NCBI GenBank assembly: GCA_029204225.1
Contig: CM055104.1
Coordinates: 46,806,451-46,870,450 of the forward strand
Direction: 5' to 3'
Source of the DNA: Diphasiastrum complanatum
Lineage: Eukaryota > Streptophyta > Lycopodiopsida > Lycopodiales > Lycopodiaceae
Length of the DNA: 64,000 bases
Shown here one piece after another: positions 21,011 through 32,640 of the stretch; the first letter of the stretch is position 1, and each line of letters begins with the position of its first letter. Position numbers and translations under genes: made by a program. A model generated the notes under the pieces. It did no database searches. It was given only the letters and a program-made list of their open reading frames with translations, and was not told the DNA's origin.

Positions 21011-22860
21011 AGTGTCTTGCAAAATCCGTGGAAGGTAAGACACCTCATGAAGCTATTACTGGAAAGAAACCTAATATTTCTCATTTGAGAGTATTTGGTT
21101 GTGATGCTTATGCTCATATTCCTGATGAGAAACGAAAGAAATTGGATGCAAAAGCTATCAAGTGTATTTTTCTTGGATATGATGAGAACTAGGCCAAGGC
21201 ATACATGATGTATGACACAAATGCACAGAAGCTTGTAGTTTCTAGAGATGCTACGTTTGACGAGATGGGCCAAGGCGAACAATCTGAAGTAATCACTGAA
21301 CTTTTTGATGAGGGAGCGAAAGTACAGGTCAAGAAGGAAGTGGATTTTGATATGGAAAATCCATTGGACAAAGACAAGCCTGATGCTGAGATTCCCAAGA
21401 GAGTACCTAAATGGTACTTATCAGTCACAGATGGTGCAAAGAAGGGAGATACTCCCGAATCTAGTGAGCAGGGAGAGCTTAGAAGATCAAGTAGAAATCG
21501 AAAACCTCCTGCAAGATTAGAGATGAATCTAGCCCTAAACGTGGGACTTGGTTGAGCTACCTGATGGTAAGACGCCCATCACATGTAAGTGGATCTACAA
21601 GATGAAGTATGGAACGGATGGACAACTCAACAAGTACAAGACACGATTAGTTGCAAGAGGTTTTGGGCAGTAGGAAGGTATAGACTTTGACGAGACCTTT
21701 GCACATGTAGCCAAAATGGTAACTATTCGTTCTATCATTTCAATTTCTGCTTTCTATGGTTGAAAAATCCAGCAAATGGACGTCAAATCTGCTTTTCTTA
21801 ATGGAGTATTGGATGAAGAGGTATATTCAGAGCAACCTCAAGGGTTTGTTGAGCCAGGAAGAGATCATTTGGTTTGTAAACTCAACAAAGCCATATATGG
21901 ATTGAAGCGAGCACCACGAGCATGGTACTCTTGCATTGATGAGCACTTCAAGCGAAGGGGAATGGTAAAGAGTGATGCTGATTCTAATCTTTATATTCTA
22001 AGGCAAGATTCAGGTATAGTGTTCATTGTGTTGTACGTGGATGATTTGATTATTACAAGAAGTAATGAGAGACTAATTAATCAAATCAAATCAAATCTTT
22101 TTAATGCTTTTGACATGAGTGATCTAGGATTGATGTACTACTGTCTTGGCATTGAAGTATGGCAGAAAAAAGACATGGTCTTTCTTACACAAAGCAAATA
22201 TGCACGAGATTTGCTTTATAAGTTCAATATCAGGATTGTAAGCCCTTGAGTACACCTATGGATGTCAACATGAAGCTTACTGCATATGATGAATCCGAGA
22301 AAGTAGATGCTTGTTTGTATAGACAGCTGGTGGGTAGTTTGATTTATTTGACACACACACGACCTGATATTTCTTATGTTGTTGGTGTTGTTAGTCAATT
22401 CATGCAAGATCCTAGTCAAGCACACTGGAAGTCTGCTAAACGTATTCTCAGATACATTCGAGGGACATTGAATTTTGGTTTGAAGTATGATCAGCCTAAA
22501 GCGCCAATGTTGGTAGGTTATACAGATGCCGATTGGGCAGGTAATATTGATGACATAAGATCTACCAGTGGGCAATTTTATGGAGCAGCAAAAGGCAACC
22601 TACAGTAGCTTTATCATCAACGGAAGCTGAATATCGAACACTCAGCAATGCTACACAAGAAGCGGTATGGTTACGAACATTGCTTGTGGAATTAGGTCAG
22701 CCACAGGTGGATGCTACTACTATATCTTGCGACAATCAAAGCTACATTCACCTTGCCAAAAATCCAGTTCTACATGCTCGAACCAAGCACATCAAAATAC
22801 ACTATCATTTTATTCGAGAGAAAATTCTTGATGGAGCCATTGATCTTGTTTTTTTGTAAA
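21011..22860 (+). pseudogene. Element C integrase tail, reverse transcriptase and RNase H
   Basis: The integrase tail (KTPHEAITGKKPNISHLRVFG) and linker lead to RT with GKTPITCKWIYKMKYGTDG, a stop in ARGFGQ*EGIDFDETF, then MDVKSAFLNGVLDEEVYSEQ, AIYGLKRAPRAWY and an intact LYVDDLI catalytic motif. A frame change near 22245 precedes DVNMKLTAYDE, RQLVGSLIYLTHTRPDISY and RNase H (GYTDADWAGN). About 20 nt are missing between RSTSG and AILWSSKRQP, shifting the frame. The end runs HARTKHIKIHYHFIREK. Multiple lesions. Confidence 0.9.
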
Positions 22861-22960
22861 TCTGAAGATCAAATGACAAATATTTGTACTAAGTCATTAG
22901 GTGGATATAAGTTTGAGAGTTTTGTACTCTATTAGGAATAGAAGAATGTAATTTTATCAT

Positions 22961-22970
22961 TGAGGGAGAG
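22961..22970 (+). promoter_or_regulatory. Polypurine tract of element C
   Basis: TGAGGGAGAG directly precedes the 3' LTR start. It is the position and composition expected for the plus-strand primer. Confidence 0.8.
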
Positions 22971-23235
22971 TGTTAGAAATCAATGATAAACTTCATTGTT
23001 ATTGCTTATGATGTACATTACTGTTGACAGCTGTTACTAGCTGTAATTAGCTATAGGCTAGTCTATTATTCTATTCGTAGGTTTTCTCTCTCTATCAGGG
23101 TTCAAGGTTTATATGTACATTTTATATTCAGTATGAAGGTAGTGTGATAGAGTGATATTGCGTGTTCTTCTTCTGTCTTCCTACTTGGTGATTGTTTATG
23201 GTGAATGCTTGATGTTGCATTTCTGATTGTTGACA
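22971..23235 (+). repeat. 3' LTR of element C
   Basis: Begins TGTTAGAAATC and ends GATTGTTGACA. It is 265 bp and aligns with the 5' LTR without gaps, with 17 mismatches by eye, mostly transitions. Confidence 0.95.
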
Positions 23236-23240
23236 ACCTT
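23236..23240. repeat. Target site duplication ACCTT (right copy) of element C
   Basis: Matches 17860-17864. Element D coding sequence resumes at 23241. Confidence 0.93.
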
Positions 23241-23565
23241 GCATGCATTGCAAAAAGAAAGGGCATTCTGCATACGATTGCAGGTTCAACCCAAAAAGAA
23301 AGAACAAAGCTGAAAAAACTAATGTTGCAGAGCCATCCAAGGATGCAGATAGAGGTGACGAAGCCTTCACGATACTTGATGAAGCTTCAACCAGCTACAC
23401 TGACACAACTACGATGTAGTCATTGATTCAGGAGCAACGTCACACATCACCTGCAACAAGAAGATCTTGATCGACTTCAGAGAGCTTGAAAACAACAGAG
23501 TAGTGATTCTAGGTGTGATGGGAGTAGACACGATGTCAAAGGCATCAGCACTCTATAACTGCGAA
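23241..23565 (+). pseudogene. Copia element D second zinc knuckle and protease (right of insertion)
   Basis: In the frame continued from 17864 the text completes a second CCHC knuckle (HCKKKGHSAYDCRFNP), then is frameshifted near 23290. It continues AEPSKDADRGDEAFTILDEA and reaches the protease VIDSGATSHITCNKK at about 23420 (intact DSG), then FRELENNRVVILG. D sequence is lost near 23565, at TGTTGGAGAGAGAG. Further D pieces lie inverted at 24103-24445 and in sense at 26614-27752. Confidence 0.85.
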
Positions 23566-24041
23566 CTGTTGGAGAGAGAGGGGGAGAATAAATGACGAAC
23601 ACGAACGAGAAACAAACTTGAACAAGAAGCGAACGAGAAACGAACTCGAACAGAAAATGTTCATGCGCAGCGGAATGAACTATACGACTCTCTCTGTAAG
23701 CATGACTATGCCTATCAGAATGACAGAACTTTAGTGATAGAAATCACGGTCATTCTAGGTCACGTAGCCAAACATTAATGGATGCAGCGCCAAAAGAATA
23801 ATTTGTTGTGAATAGCAAGACAAATTATATGTCGTGATTGATGCGCGAAGAGCTAGATTGTGCTCGACTGATAATTAGTCGCGAATGATTCACAAAAGAC
23901 AAGACTAAATGTTAATCGTCTATTACCAATAAGAACAACTAGAAAGATTAGACAAAATGAAAGATAAGCATAGCAATATTAACATAGATCTGAACGCAGA
24001 ACAATGAACTATATCAGATTAAGTATATCATGTATACATGT
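23566..24041. other. Unassigned spacer within element D
   Basis: A/G-rich text with repeated GAACGAGAAACGAAC words at 23600-23660, then AT-rich sequence. No coding frame or LTR end can be assigned. Confidence 0.35.
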
Positions 24042-24102
24042 CAATAATGCGGTAGAGCACAATACAGTAGCGGACGAAACCGCATGGCCTACAAAGCTTA
24101 TT
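24042..24102 (-). repeat. 61-bp inverted repeat, left arm
   Basis: The reverse complement of this segment matches 25036-25096 with 4 mismatches in 61 positions. It covers the end of element D pre-integrase sequence (KLCRPC) plus about 40 bp of non-copia sequence that contains its own GCGG...CCGC inverted words. Confidence 0.9.
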
Positions 24103-24445
24103 CTCAGTTTTGGGCCTTGAAATCTTGAGACCTGTGACTATGTCTTTTCTGCTCATGTCATACAGGCTCCGCATGTTCAGATGATACATTCTCCTATGCC
24201 AGAGCTGATCTTCATTTTCTGATGCATTTAATATGCTATCAAAGTTGTTGATCATTTTGGCCTGGTAGAGGTTTCCTTCTCAGCATCCGACCGTCAGCAA
24301 CTTGTTTGTCGTCTTCTCGATCATGTGGCATGTGTTGTCGTCGAACAAAACTCGAATGTCAAGATCTGCCATCTTGGAGATATATAGCAGATCTTTTCTG
24401 AGTGAGAGCACATAGAGTGCTCCTGCCAGCTTTGCTTGGCTTGAC
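24103..24445 (-). pseudogene. Inverted piece of copia element D (GAG-preintegrase)
   Basis: The minus strand reads LAGALYVLSLRKDLLYISKMADL, then IRVLFDDNTCHMIEKTTNKLL, a stop, GNLYQAK and LWHRRMYHLNMRSLYDMSRKDIV, ending ENKLCRPC. This is the region between protease and integrase. It is expected on the plus strand between 23565 and 26614, so it has been inverted relative to the rest of D. Confidence 0.85.
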
Positions 24446-24453
24446 AGTGTTCA

Positions 24454-25013
24454 TGTTGGATTTATTCCCTCTAGCTCTCCTAAATCCCATTTTAATTTGC
24501 CTCCATTCATGCTGCATATTTACTAACGTTGTCACACAGTCTGCATATTGCATGCAAATTCACATAGACAAAGAAAAGATGAAAGAATCGCGACACTGTG
24601 TTTTTACACAGTTTAAGGTGATAGGCGAAAAGGGGACACTATCTTATTGAATGCCAAAAGTGTCCTAAAAGCTAAGGCACCTTGTAGATCTTATTCTAAG
24701 GCCATTCGTAAGACTGACGCACTTTTCGCATCATCACCAACGTTCACTTCAGCACTGGCTGACGTCTCACCCTTTTCACGCTCACCCCATGCAGTTGTGC
24801 TAACAGAATGGACAACGATTGCAGCCACCCATGATCTCCTACAGACAGCACATCCACTATGTACTTTCACATCTACACACCTGTAATATTATCTAATATA
24901 TATATATACTGGACACCATTTGTGTAAAAATGATGATGAAGAGAGCAGAAGAAGATGACATAAACGAAGTAGTTGCCTTGGGCGTTGATTCTTCATTTTG
25001 TTAGAATTAAGGT
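24454..25013 (+). repeat. 5' LTR (partial) of copia element E
   Basis: Begins TGTTGGATTTATTCCCTCTAGC and aligns with 26347-26613, both ending CTTCATTTTG-TAGA/CAGA-TTAAGGT. It contains 281 bp (24515-24795) absent from the other copy. No primer site follows. The sequence passes into the right arm of the 61-bp inverted repeat. Confidence 0.8.
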
Positions 25014-25035
25014 TTAATTTCTTTTTACAGATTGA

Positions 25036-25096
25036 AATAAGCTTTGTAGGGCACGCGGTTTCATCCGCTACTGTATTGTCCTCTACCGCATTATTG
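25036..25096 (+). repeat. 61-bp inverted repeat, right arm
   Basis: Pairs with 24042-24102 (57 of 61 positions). The arms are separated by 933 bp containing the inverted D piece and the E LTR. Confidence 0.9.
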
Positions 25097-25102
25097 AGAT
25101 GT

Positions 25103-26339
25103 ACTTGATGTACAAACAGCCTAGCTGAATGGAGTCATATAAGAAGATATCTACATGATCCAGCCCGAAGGATACGTTTTGGAAGACATGAAAAATCATG
25201 TCTGTAAACTCCACAAAGCACTGTATGGCTTGAAACAGTCTGTCAGAGCTTGGTTTCAGAGGATCAACACATTCTTCGTTGAACAAGGATTCAAACCACT
25301 GCTGATTGCAACATTTATTCAAGGTCAGTGCAGCAATCCTTCATTATCATCACCTTGTACGTTGATGATACATTGCTCTTCAGCAACAATATCAAAATGG
25401 TCAAGGATGCAAAACAGATGTTGTTCTCAGACTGATCTGGACGAAGCTCACTTTTGTCTTGGAATTCAAATCCACAGAGACAGAGCAAATCGACCGATTT
25501 ACATCACTCAACAGAGGTATTTTCACAATGTTCTTAACAGATACAATTTGATGAATTGTAAATTAGCTCACTCACCAATGGATCCAGACCTGCATTTGTC
25601 AAAGGACCAATGTTCCCAGATTAAGCACGAAGAGGAGCAGATGAGAGAATATTTGTATCGATCGATACTTGGATCTCTCACGTACGCAATGGTCTGTACA
25701 AGACCAGATATCTCTTTTGTTGTAAGCTCACTCAGCCAATATATGGCTAATCCTAGCATTACCCATTGGAAGGCTCTTATTCGAGTCATGAGATATATTC
25801 GAGCTACCATGGACCAGTGCATCTGCTATGGAGATGTCAGCAACGACAATCTTCATCAGCTCAGTGGCTATTCTGATGCAAGCTGGGGAGGAGATGCAGA
25901 CAGTCGTAAGTCCACATCTGGATTTACATTCTTCTTCAACGGCGGCCTATTTCATGGAATAGTCATAAGCAAACCTCTATCGCACTTTCTTCTACTGAAG
26001 CAGAATATATTGCTGCTTCTCAATCTATTAAGAAAGCGTTTTGGTTGAGAAATTTGTTGTCAGACATCAATCTGTATCAGAACAGCCCTACAATGTTATG
26101 TTGTGATAATCAAAGTGCTATTGCCTTATTGGCCAATCCTAGATTTCATTCTAGGAGTAAGCACATTGAGATCAGATATCATCAGGGACAAGGTTCTCGA
26201 TAGAGAGGTAAGCTTAACGTATTGTAGAACACAGGACATGGTTGCAGACATCTTCACGAAAGCACTCAGTGTTAATGCACACAATAGATTTTGTGCATTG
26301 CTCAGTCTGAAGATCAAGGCATTCATGGATCCATATTAA
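25103..26339 (+). pseudogene. Element E reverse transcriptase and RNase H
   Basis: Enters at the RT segment DVQTA-LNGVI with two stops, then IYMIQPEGYVLEDMKNHVCKLHKALYGLKQSVRAWFQRI. After a frameshift the catalytic motif is intact (ITLYVDDTLLFSNN), then LDEAHFCLGIQIHRD, SPMDPDLHLSKDQ, SILGSLTYAMVCTRPDISF and the RNase H start GYSDASWGGDADSRKSTSGF. Another frameshift follows near 25990. The end reads ARTQDMVADIFTKALS-like text and stops at 26339. Gag, protease, integrase and the RT N-terminus are deleted. Confidence 0.88.
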
Positions 26340-26346
26340 GGAGGGG
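26338..26346 (+). promoter_or_regulatory. Polypurine tract of element E
   Basis: AAGGAGGGG lies between the RNase H stop and the TGTTGG LTR start. Confidence 0.8.
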
Positions 26347-26613
26347 TGTTGGATTTATTCCCTCTAGCTCTCTTAAATCCCAATTTAATCTGCCTCCATT
26401 CATGCTGTGCTAACAGATAGGACAACGATTGCAACCACCCACGATCTCCTACAGACAGCACATCCACTCTGTACTTTCACATCTGCACACCTGTAATAAT
26501 ATATATATACTGGACACCATTCGTGTAAAATGATGATGAAGAGAGCAGAAGAAGACGACATAAACAAAGTAGATGCCCTGAGCATTGATTCTTCATTTTG
26601 TCAGAGTTAAGGT
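26347..26613 (+). repeat. 3' LTR (partial) of element E
   Basis: Same start as 24454. It lacks the 281-bp segment, the gap lying between two CATGC words. Element D integrase resumes right after TTAAGGT, so the LTR end may be missing. Confidence 0.8.
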
Positions 26614-27752
26614 CGAAGCCTGTCAGAAAGGCAAACAACATCGCAATCCATTCACGCATGAGGGAAGAAGAGCCAAAGAAGTTGTTGAGCTCGTCCACTC
26701 TGATGTCTGTGGATCGATGAAGATGGATTCGCTCTCAGGTTCAAGGTATTTTCTGACGTTCATAGATGATTACGCCGGATGACCATGATCTACTACTTAA
26801 AGAAAAAATCCGAAGTATTTGATTCCTTCAAGAAGTTCATGGCATTTGCAAAGCGACACACCTCAAAAAAGATAGAGATTTTTAGATCTGACAATGGAAG
26901 TAAATACAAAAGCAAAAAATTCTCAAAATTCTGCGAAGAACAGGGGATCGAACACCAGTTCACTCCCGCATACACACCAGAATACAACGGTGTTACAGAA
27001 AGAAGAAATAGAATGCTAGTCAAAGGAGCCAGATGCATGATGGCACAGGCTCAATTGCCAAGTCAATTCTGGACTGAGGCAATAGCTACAGCTGTACACC
27101 TGTAGAACAGATCAACAATGACATCGCTGGATAACAAGACGTCGTACGAAATGTGGACAGGTAGTAGGCCTGATCTATCATACGTACGTGTGTTCGGATG
27201 TGCAGCATATAAGCACATTTCAAAAGAGAAAAGAAACAAGCTCGATGACAAATCAGAACAAACAATCATGGTCGGCTACTTGAACGGAACACAAGTGTAC
27301 AGGCTCTACGATCCATCCACGAAAAAGATTGTTTCGAGTAGAGATGTGAAGTTCGATGAGTCCACATTCCCTGGACTGAAAGATGAAAGAGGCCATGAGA
27401 TCTTCACACTGCTGTCTATTCAAGAGGGAGATCGAGGACAAACATCAAATCAGAATGCAGAGCCACAGACTCCAGAGCAGCAAGAAGCAGAGGATCAACC
27501 CCACGAACAAGAAATGTTCGAGCAGCGACGAAACGAATCTAGAAGGTCAACGAGACAAAGAAGACCTCTAGACCGTTACTCTGACAATCTTCAGTGGAGC
27601 GAAGACACACAGTTCGAGTACTGCAACTTCACTGAAGAGCCAACAACATATCAAGAAGCTGTCCAGAGTCCAGAGGGAGAATTTTGAAAGCAAGCAATGT
27701 CAGAGGAGATTGAGTCGATGAGGCGAAACGAGACATGGACATTAGAGCCACT
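26614..27752 (+). pseudogene. Copia element D integrase and RT start
   Basis: Begins EACQKGKQHRNPF and keeps all three integrase catalytic residues: LVHSDVCGSM (Asp), FRSDNGSKY (Asp) and NGVTERRN (Glu). It continues through ARCMMAQAQLPSQFWTEAIATA, a stop at about 27104, the KTSYEMWTGSRPDLSYVRVFGCAAYKHI tail and a Gln/Glu-rich linker. It ends in the RT N-terminal segment (SMRRNETWTLEPL) at about 27752, where copia sequence stops. Two further stops (about 26780 and 27685) break it. It is the best preserved part of D. Confidence 0.88.
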
Positions 27753-30700
27753 TCTTGTATTTCATTGTATTAGACAACACAATTAACTAAGCAAAGTTGT
27801 TCTAGAAAAGACTCTTGCTTGCCTCTGCTTTCTAATCTAACATAGTAAGGTAAGTATTAAGCTTGGTAATCTACACCATAGTCATTATGAAAATAATAAT
27901 AAGATGAGCATGCAGATGATTGATTCTCTACTTTTGCATGCAGTAGAATCAATTTGTTGATATGTAAATTAAGTATTATGAGAGCATGATAAGATAAATA
28001 GGATTTAATGTACTTTCTAAGTGATTCATGTCTACTTTATATATTGTTGTATACTTTGAATCTTAAAATATCTATGTTTTTTATAAGCTTGTATTTGTTG
28101 CTCACCTCAGCTTTCCAATCTAACACCGATTAGATGAAAGTAAAAACTATCATAGATCTTCGAGGTCAATGAAGGCTATAGGATAAGTATTTAATTTGTT
28201 CTACGATTCTAAAATTTTTACCTACTTTTTGGTAGTGATTGTGATTGTGTAAGCTCTCTTAACTTAAAATGTTAAAAAAACAAATGAATCATCATGATAA
28301 CTTAACTTACCGATACTTATTTCTTTAGCAAAAAATTCCATCAATTCTAAACAAAGATGTGAATAAGAATCAACATATATGTGGCATTTACTACAACAAG
28401 GGCTACACAGATTTTCCATCATCAAAATCTTTCCAATGTCATAAGGCGATCTAACACTACTGAAGTTTGACTTTTTGCCCTTTAGCGAGTGGATAAAATC
28501 ACTTTCATACAATGTATTCATCATTTAAATTATTCAATTAAGCATGATTTTTATGCCATTCAAAATCTTTCAAAATAAAAACTTGAAGAATTTGAGATGC
28601 TTTTTCATATCAACTTTCACTTAGCTTTTCACGATACCTTCAATAAGTAGATCTTATAGAATTGACAAAAGAAAGCCCGTCATAAATGCTCATTCTATTG
28701 TATTTTGTTGTGTCCTTGCCTCAATAGGAGGAACACTATGAGCAAATTTTATGGGATTGTGATTAATATTATCCCAAATCCAAACATGCATGGATTGAAT
28801 ACTTGTACATAGTTGAAAAAAACACTTTATTATGACTACTACACATTTCTATTAATATGGGTAAGTTCAATTGGAATAATCAATGTATAAGGTGTAATTC
28901 TGGGTCCATGTCATGATTTATTCTTCACCTTTAGATGTGTCAAACCATAATAACCAATTGATCCTAGTTCTCAAGATTCGATTGGGAACACTTTCTTAAT
29001 TAGCATTAATCATGATTGACAAAAGAGGACCTCCTTTATTCAAAATAAAAATTTACGAACAAAACGAGAAGAATTTTAAAAAGAGTGTTAATTTAAGTCT
29101 TAAATTTTATGGTGCACCCATCTCCAATAACAATGAGTTCATAGAAGCTTTTTTCAAAATGTATAAAAATTAAGCTCATACTAAACTAAAAGAATAATAC
29201 TTGACAAGATATAAATTGTTCAAACAAAATAAATAGCAATTCAATTAGACTTCTTTTTAAGATCTTGATTTTGGACTACATATGTTTTATCTATATATCA
29301 CCCTGCCTTGGAACAACTTTTCTATTGTACTACATGTAAGTGTTGTCCGTGATTCTTAAGAGTGACATAAAGTTGCAAGAAACTTGTCCATCATTGCTTA
29401 CATTTTAGCTATTTATTTAAAAAAGTTTTCATCTACATTCTGATTCATTTCATCATCAAAACTCTAATTCCCACCCATGTTCCAGGCGCATTTCTAAAAC
29501 CTCACGACTCCATCAGCATTTAAATGCGAAAAACTTTACAAAAATCTTACTTAATTGTTAGCTTATGGGATTATTGCACAAACCAAGCGGCACGAAATAG
29601 TGCAACCATAAGAAGCAAGCAATGGTCTGATCAAAAACACTAAACACGTGGACTAATCAAAACACTAGAATCACATTTATTCCACTTCTTACATTTGTGC
29701 TATAAATTTGGACCTAGTACAACTTCCTTCATAGGTACAATTTGGAAAGAAGTACTATTTCACAATGCTATTCTTCACAAAAAACTCTTACCATTGACAA
29801 ATTTTATAACCTGAATTATACTTATGAAGACCCAAGTTATTTCACTCCAAAAATGTAAGAACCTCACAAATTACGACAATAGCGTTCAAGTTATTTAAAG
29901 CAAAGATAAATCTTCTACCTACCATATGCAAATCAAATTGATACTAGTTCAAGATAGAAGGCGAACATGTTGTCATATATAGACTTCGTGATCATAACTC
30001 GAGTTATTGCAATTACTCACATTTTCTTCGATGAGACCAGGTCTATTCGTAGTTATGTATCATATCATTTTGCAATTTCATACCACTAACACCTTTAACT
30101 CCATAGATAGTTCGTGTTGTCAATGCCTCTGCATGAACGTACTACCAAAGAGCCCAAAATACAAGCAAAAGACACCAAAGTCGTCCAACAAATCAATAAA
30201 AGAGAAAATAAAGAGAGGGCATGTACTTTTTGTTGATTCCACAATAACTTCCATATTTTGGTGTTGTCACTACAAAAATAGAGTAACGTCATATATCAAC
30301 CGAAAAAAGATTAAGATAATGCAAACAATCACATCTCTGAGGAGAGGAGGTCCAATAAATGTGACTAAGAAAAGGTATTCAAAGTTAACATTTTGGTCTC
30401 ATTTTTTATATTTTAAAAGTAATTTGACTTTTTGTTGTTATATTTACAATTGTTATCAGACTCCTAACCTTTCCTTGCTTTAGTTACCAGTAATTGCTCA
30501 TCCCATATCTGTTAAAGAACACAATACCTTGCATGAAGTGCAACAAGGTACGACTCGGTAGAAAAACCTTCCCAGTAGGACTTAACGATATGTCAGGACT
30601 CAAAACATCTTCCAGATGCATAGAAACTGGTGCCATAACCATGGAGCTTTGTGTGATCCAGAAAAGTAGCAAAGCAAACTTGTTCTGATGCAACTACGTG

Positions 30701-32640
30701 TATAATTTAGTAATCATGATAACTGATATATATCATTGTTTTTTGAACTTTCTAGGCTTTTTCTTTTTCTCTAAGACACCTAAATCTTGCAAGGTTGTTT
30801 GTAGCTTAACAAGGCATAATATGAATGTGTAGGAATAAGCACAGCAACAAAATCTGGGATAACCAATGCAGAATGAAATGATTGCCATGATGAGGGAGTA
30901 AAAGGCTCATCATAAGGTGAATAAACTAAATAAAAGATTGGTTGCAAGAGGAAATAGTGATCATAAATAGTGCTGAAAAGTCTGTTTACTCCAAGAACAA
31001 GCCCAATACGCCTCCAAAATGAAGATGCTCAGACATTAACCGCATGGAAACTCTGTCACCAACTTCAAAAAAGTTTTTGAAGCATGGAAGAGGAAATGTG
31101 TATGTGATTATTCTAACCAACTTGAAAAACAACACATGGATTTCTAATACATTAAAAAAAGTACAAATAAAAGGATCAAGCTGATCAATGAAAACAGGAT
31201 CTCAGGCTTTTTAGGGGCCCAAATATTCCCACAAAATGACTAGTCACCCCAAATTGATAACCATAACCAAACAGTGTGCACTGGTAAAAATTAATAGAAA
31301 GGTATTGATGATTAAGTGGTAGCTGTTCATGTCAACTACAAGCGGAGACAAGTTGCTTCCAGAGGATCCTTAAAATGGACAGGATTTGCCAGATGCGAGA
31401 CGAAGATAGAGGAGCATTGTCTTATACTGTCCGATCTACTATGAGATTGGAGGGATGTATATCATTGCTTGTTTCAAGATGAGTCAGTTGCAATTCCCTT
31501 TTTCATGTCATAAGAGGACCAGACATGAGTTGAGTTGCCATGATGCTACGAGAGATTTTACTTGAGAAGAGAGGCATGTCGCATCTCGTACATCTTTTCT
31601 TTCTCCAGATGATGCCCCCAAACAGGTTCAAGCGCATAGTCACCAGCGATGTCAAAGGTTGATAAATGATGCAGTCATCTCCTTCAAACATTGTGATCAG
31701 AGATGGCATCGACAACTTGTGAGACCTACAGCTTGACAAGGTGCACATAGTGCAACATGCTAGGACACATGCACGTATGTTCCCAACTGGGCACCTAGTA
31801 CCACAAGCAGTTACTATCGTGACATTCTTTAGCCCACTGCCTCTGGAGGAATGCTTAGTGACTGAGAATAAAGAATAACCCCTGTAGACACTACCATTGT
31901 ACTACGCTGTATTGCTACTACTCAAGATGACCCAATAGCCTAGCACCCTGCTCTAGTTCGTCTAGTCTCTTCAAATAGACGGCTTCAGGAAGTAATGTGT
32001 TCATCTTAACAACAACGCAGTCCGCTCCCACAGGATGATACACATTTGACATGTGCTTGATATTCTTATGTCCTTCAGTACATAAAGATCTCTCTCTCTC
32101 TCTCTCTCTCTAAATATAATGCCTACTTTGCCCCTTTTGGCTTGTATACTTGTAACTTGTAAGTTGTGCATAAGACATGAGGGTAAATATTCATGTATAT
32201 AGTACACCCCACTTATGCTAATTAACCAAGTGATGACAAGTAGGTTGAAGACCCATGTGGGTCTAGAGCTAGAATAGAAAATGATAGCACTTCCATGTTC
32301 CTTGCTATTTGTGGCCCCTCTTGATCTTTTTGGTCTTGAGGGGTTTCCATGCCCTCCTCTAGTTTGGAATTCATAATGTTGGAATCTATTTTGAGTTCTC
32401 CTAAGCTCTTGCTCTCTCTTGCTTTTGTCTTCTACTCCATAGCTGGTTTTTTAAAGCTTTCATAGTGTGCTTTCTATGTTGTTAAGATACTTCAGAGCTA
32501 GGCCTTGAATTTTGCCAGAGGCGCCTCCATCAATTTCTCAATTTCTACAATCTTTTTTTCACTCAGTGCACATATGATAAGAGTCTTAGGCTTCCTGCCA
32601 ACCACCGAAAAGAAATGGATTCCCACTAAGAAATAATGCT
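27753..32640. other. AT-rich gene-free interval
   Basis: Almost 5 kb without a recognisable domain. Open frames such as 30007-30483 (+, 158 codons) and opposed short frames at 30484-30693 have no family signature or plausible splice structure that I can see. A CT/TC microsatellite is listed separately. Nothing else stands out. Confidence 0.4.
32089..32112. repeat. (TC)n microsatellite
   Basis: About 12 TC units between AAAGA and TAAATA. Confidence 0.95.

Larger units (their letters stand above)
17865..23235 (+). mobile_element. Complete copia element C (5371 bp)
   Basis: The full structure is present: a 265-bp LTR at each end, TGGTATCAGAGC primer site, gag, protease, integrase, RT, RNase H, polypurine tract, and 5-bp target duplication ACCTT. 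The two LTRs differ at 17 positions by my count, with no indels. The coding region has many stops and frameshifts, and the first integrase catalytic Asp is Gly, so the copy is dead although structurally complete. It sits inside the gag of copia element D. Confidence 0.95.

Noticed and set aside
30007-30483. 158-codon open frame in AT-rich DNA
   Set aside because: Low-complexity Lys/Ser/Phe-rich product, no family resemblance, and no promoter or splice context seen.
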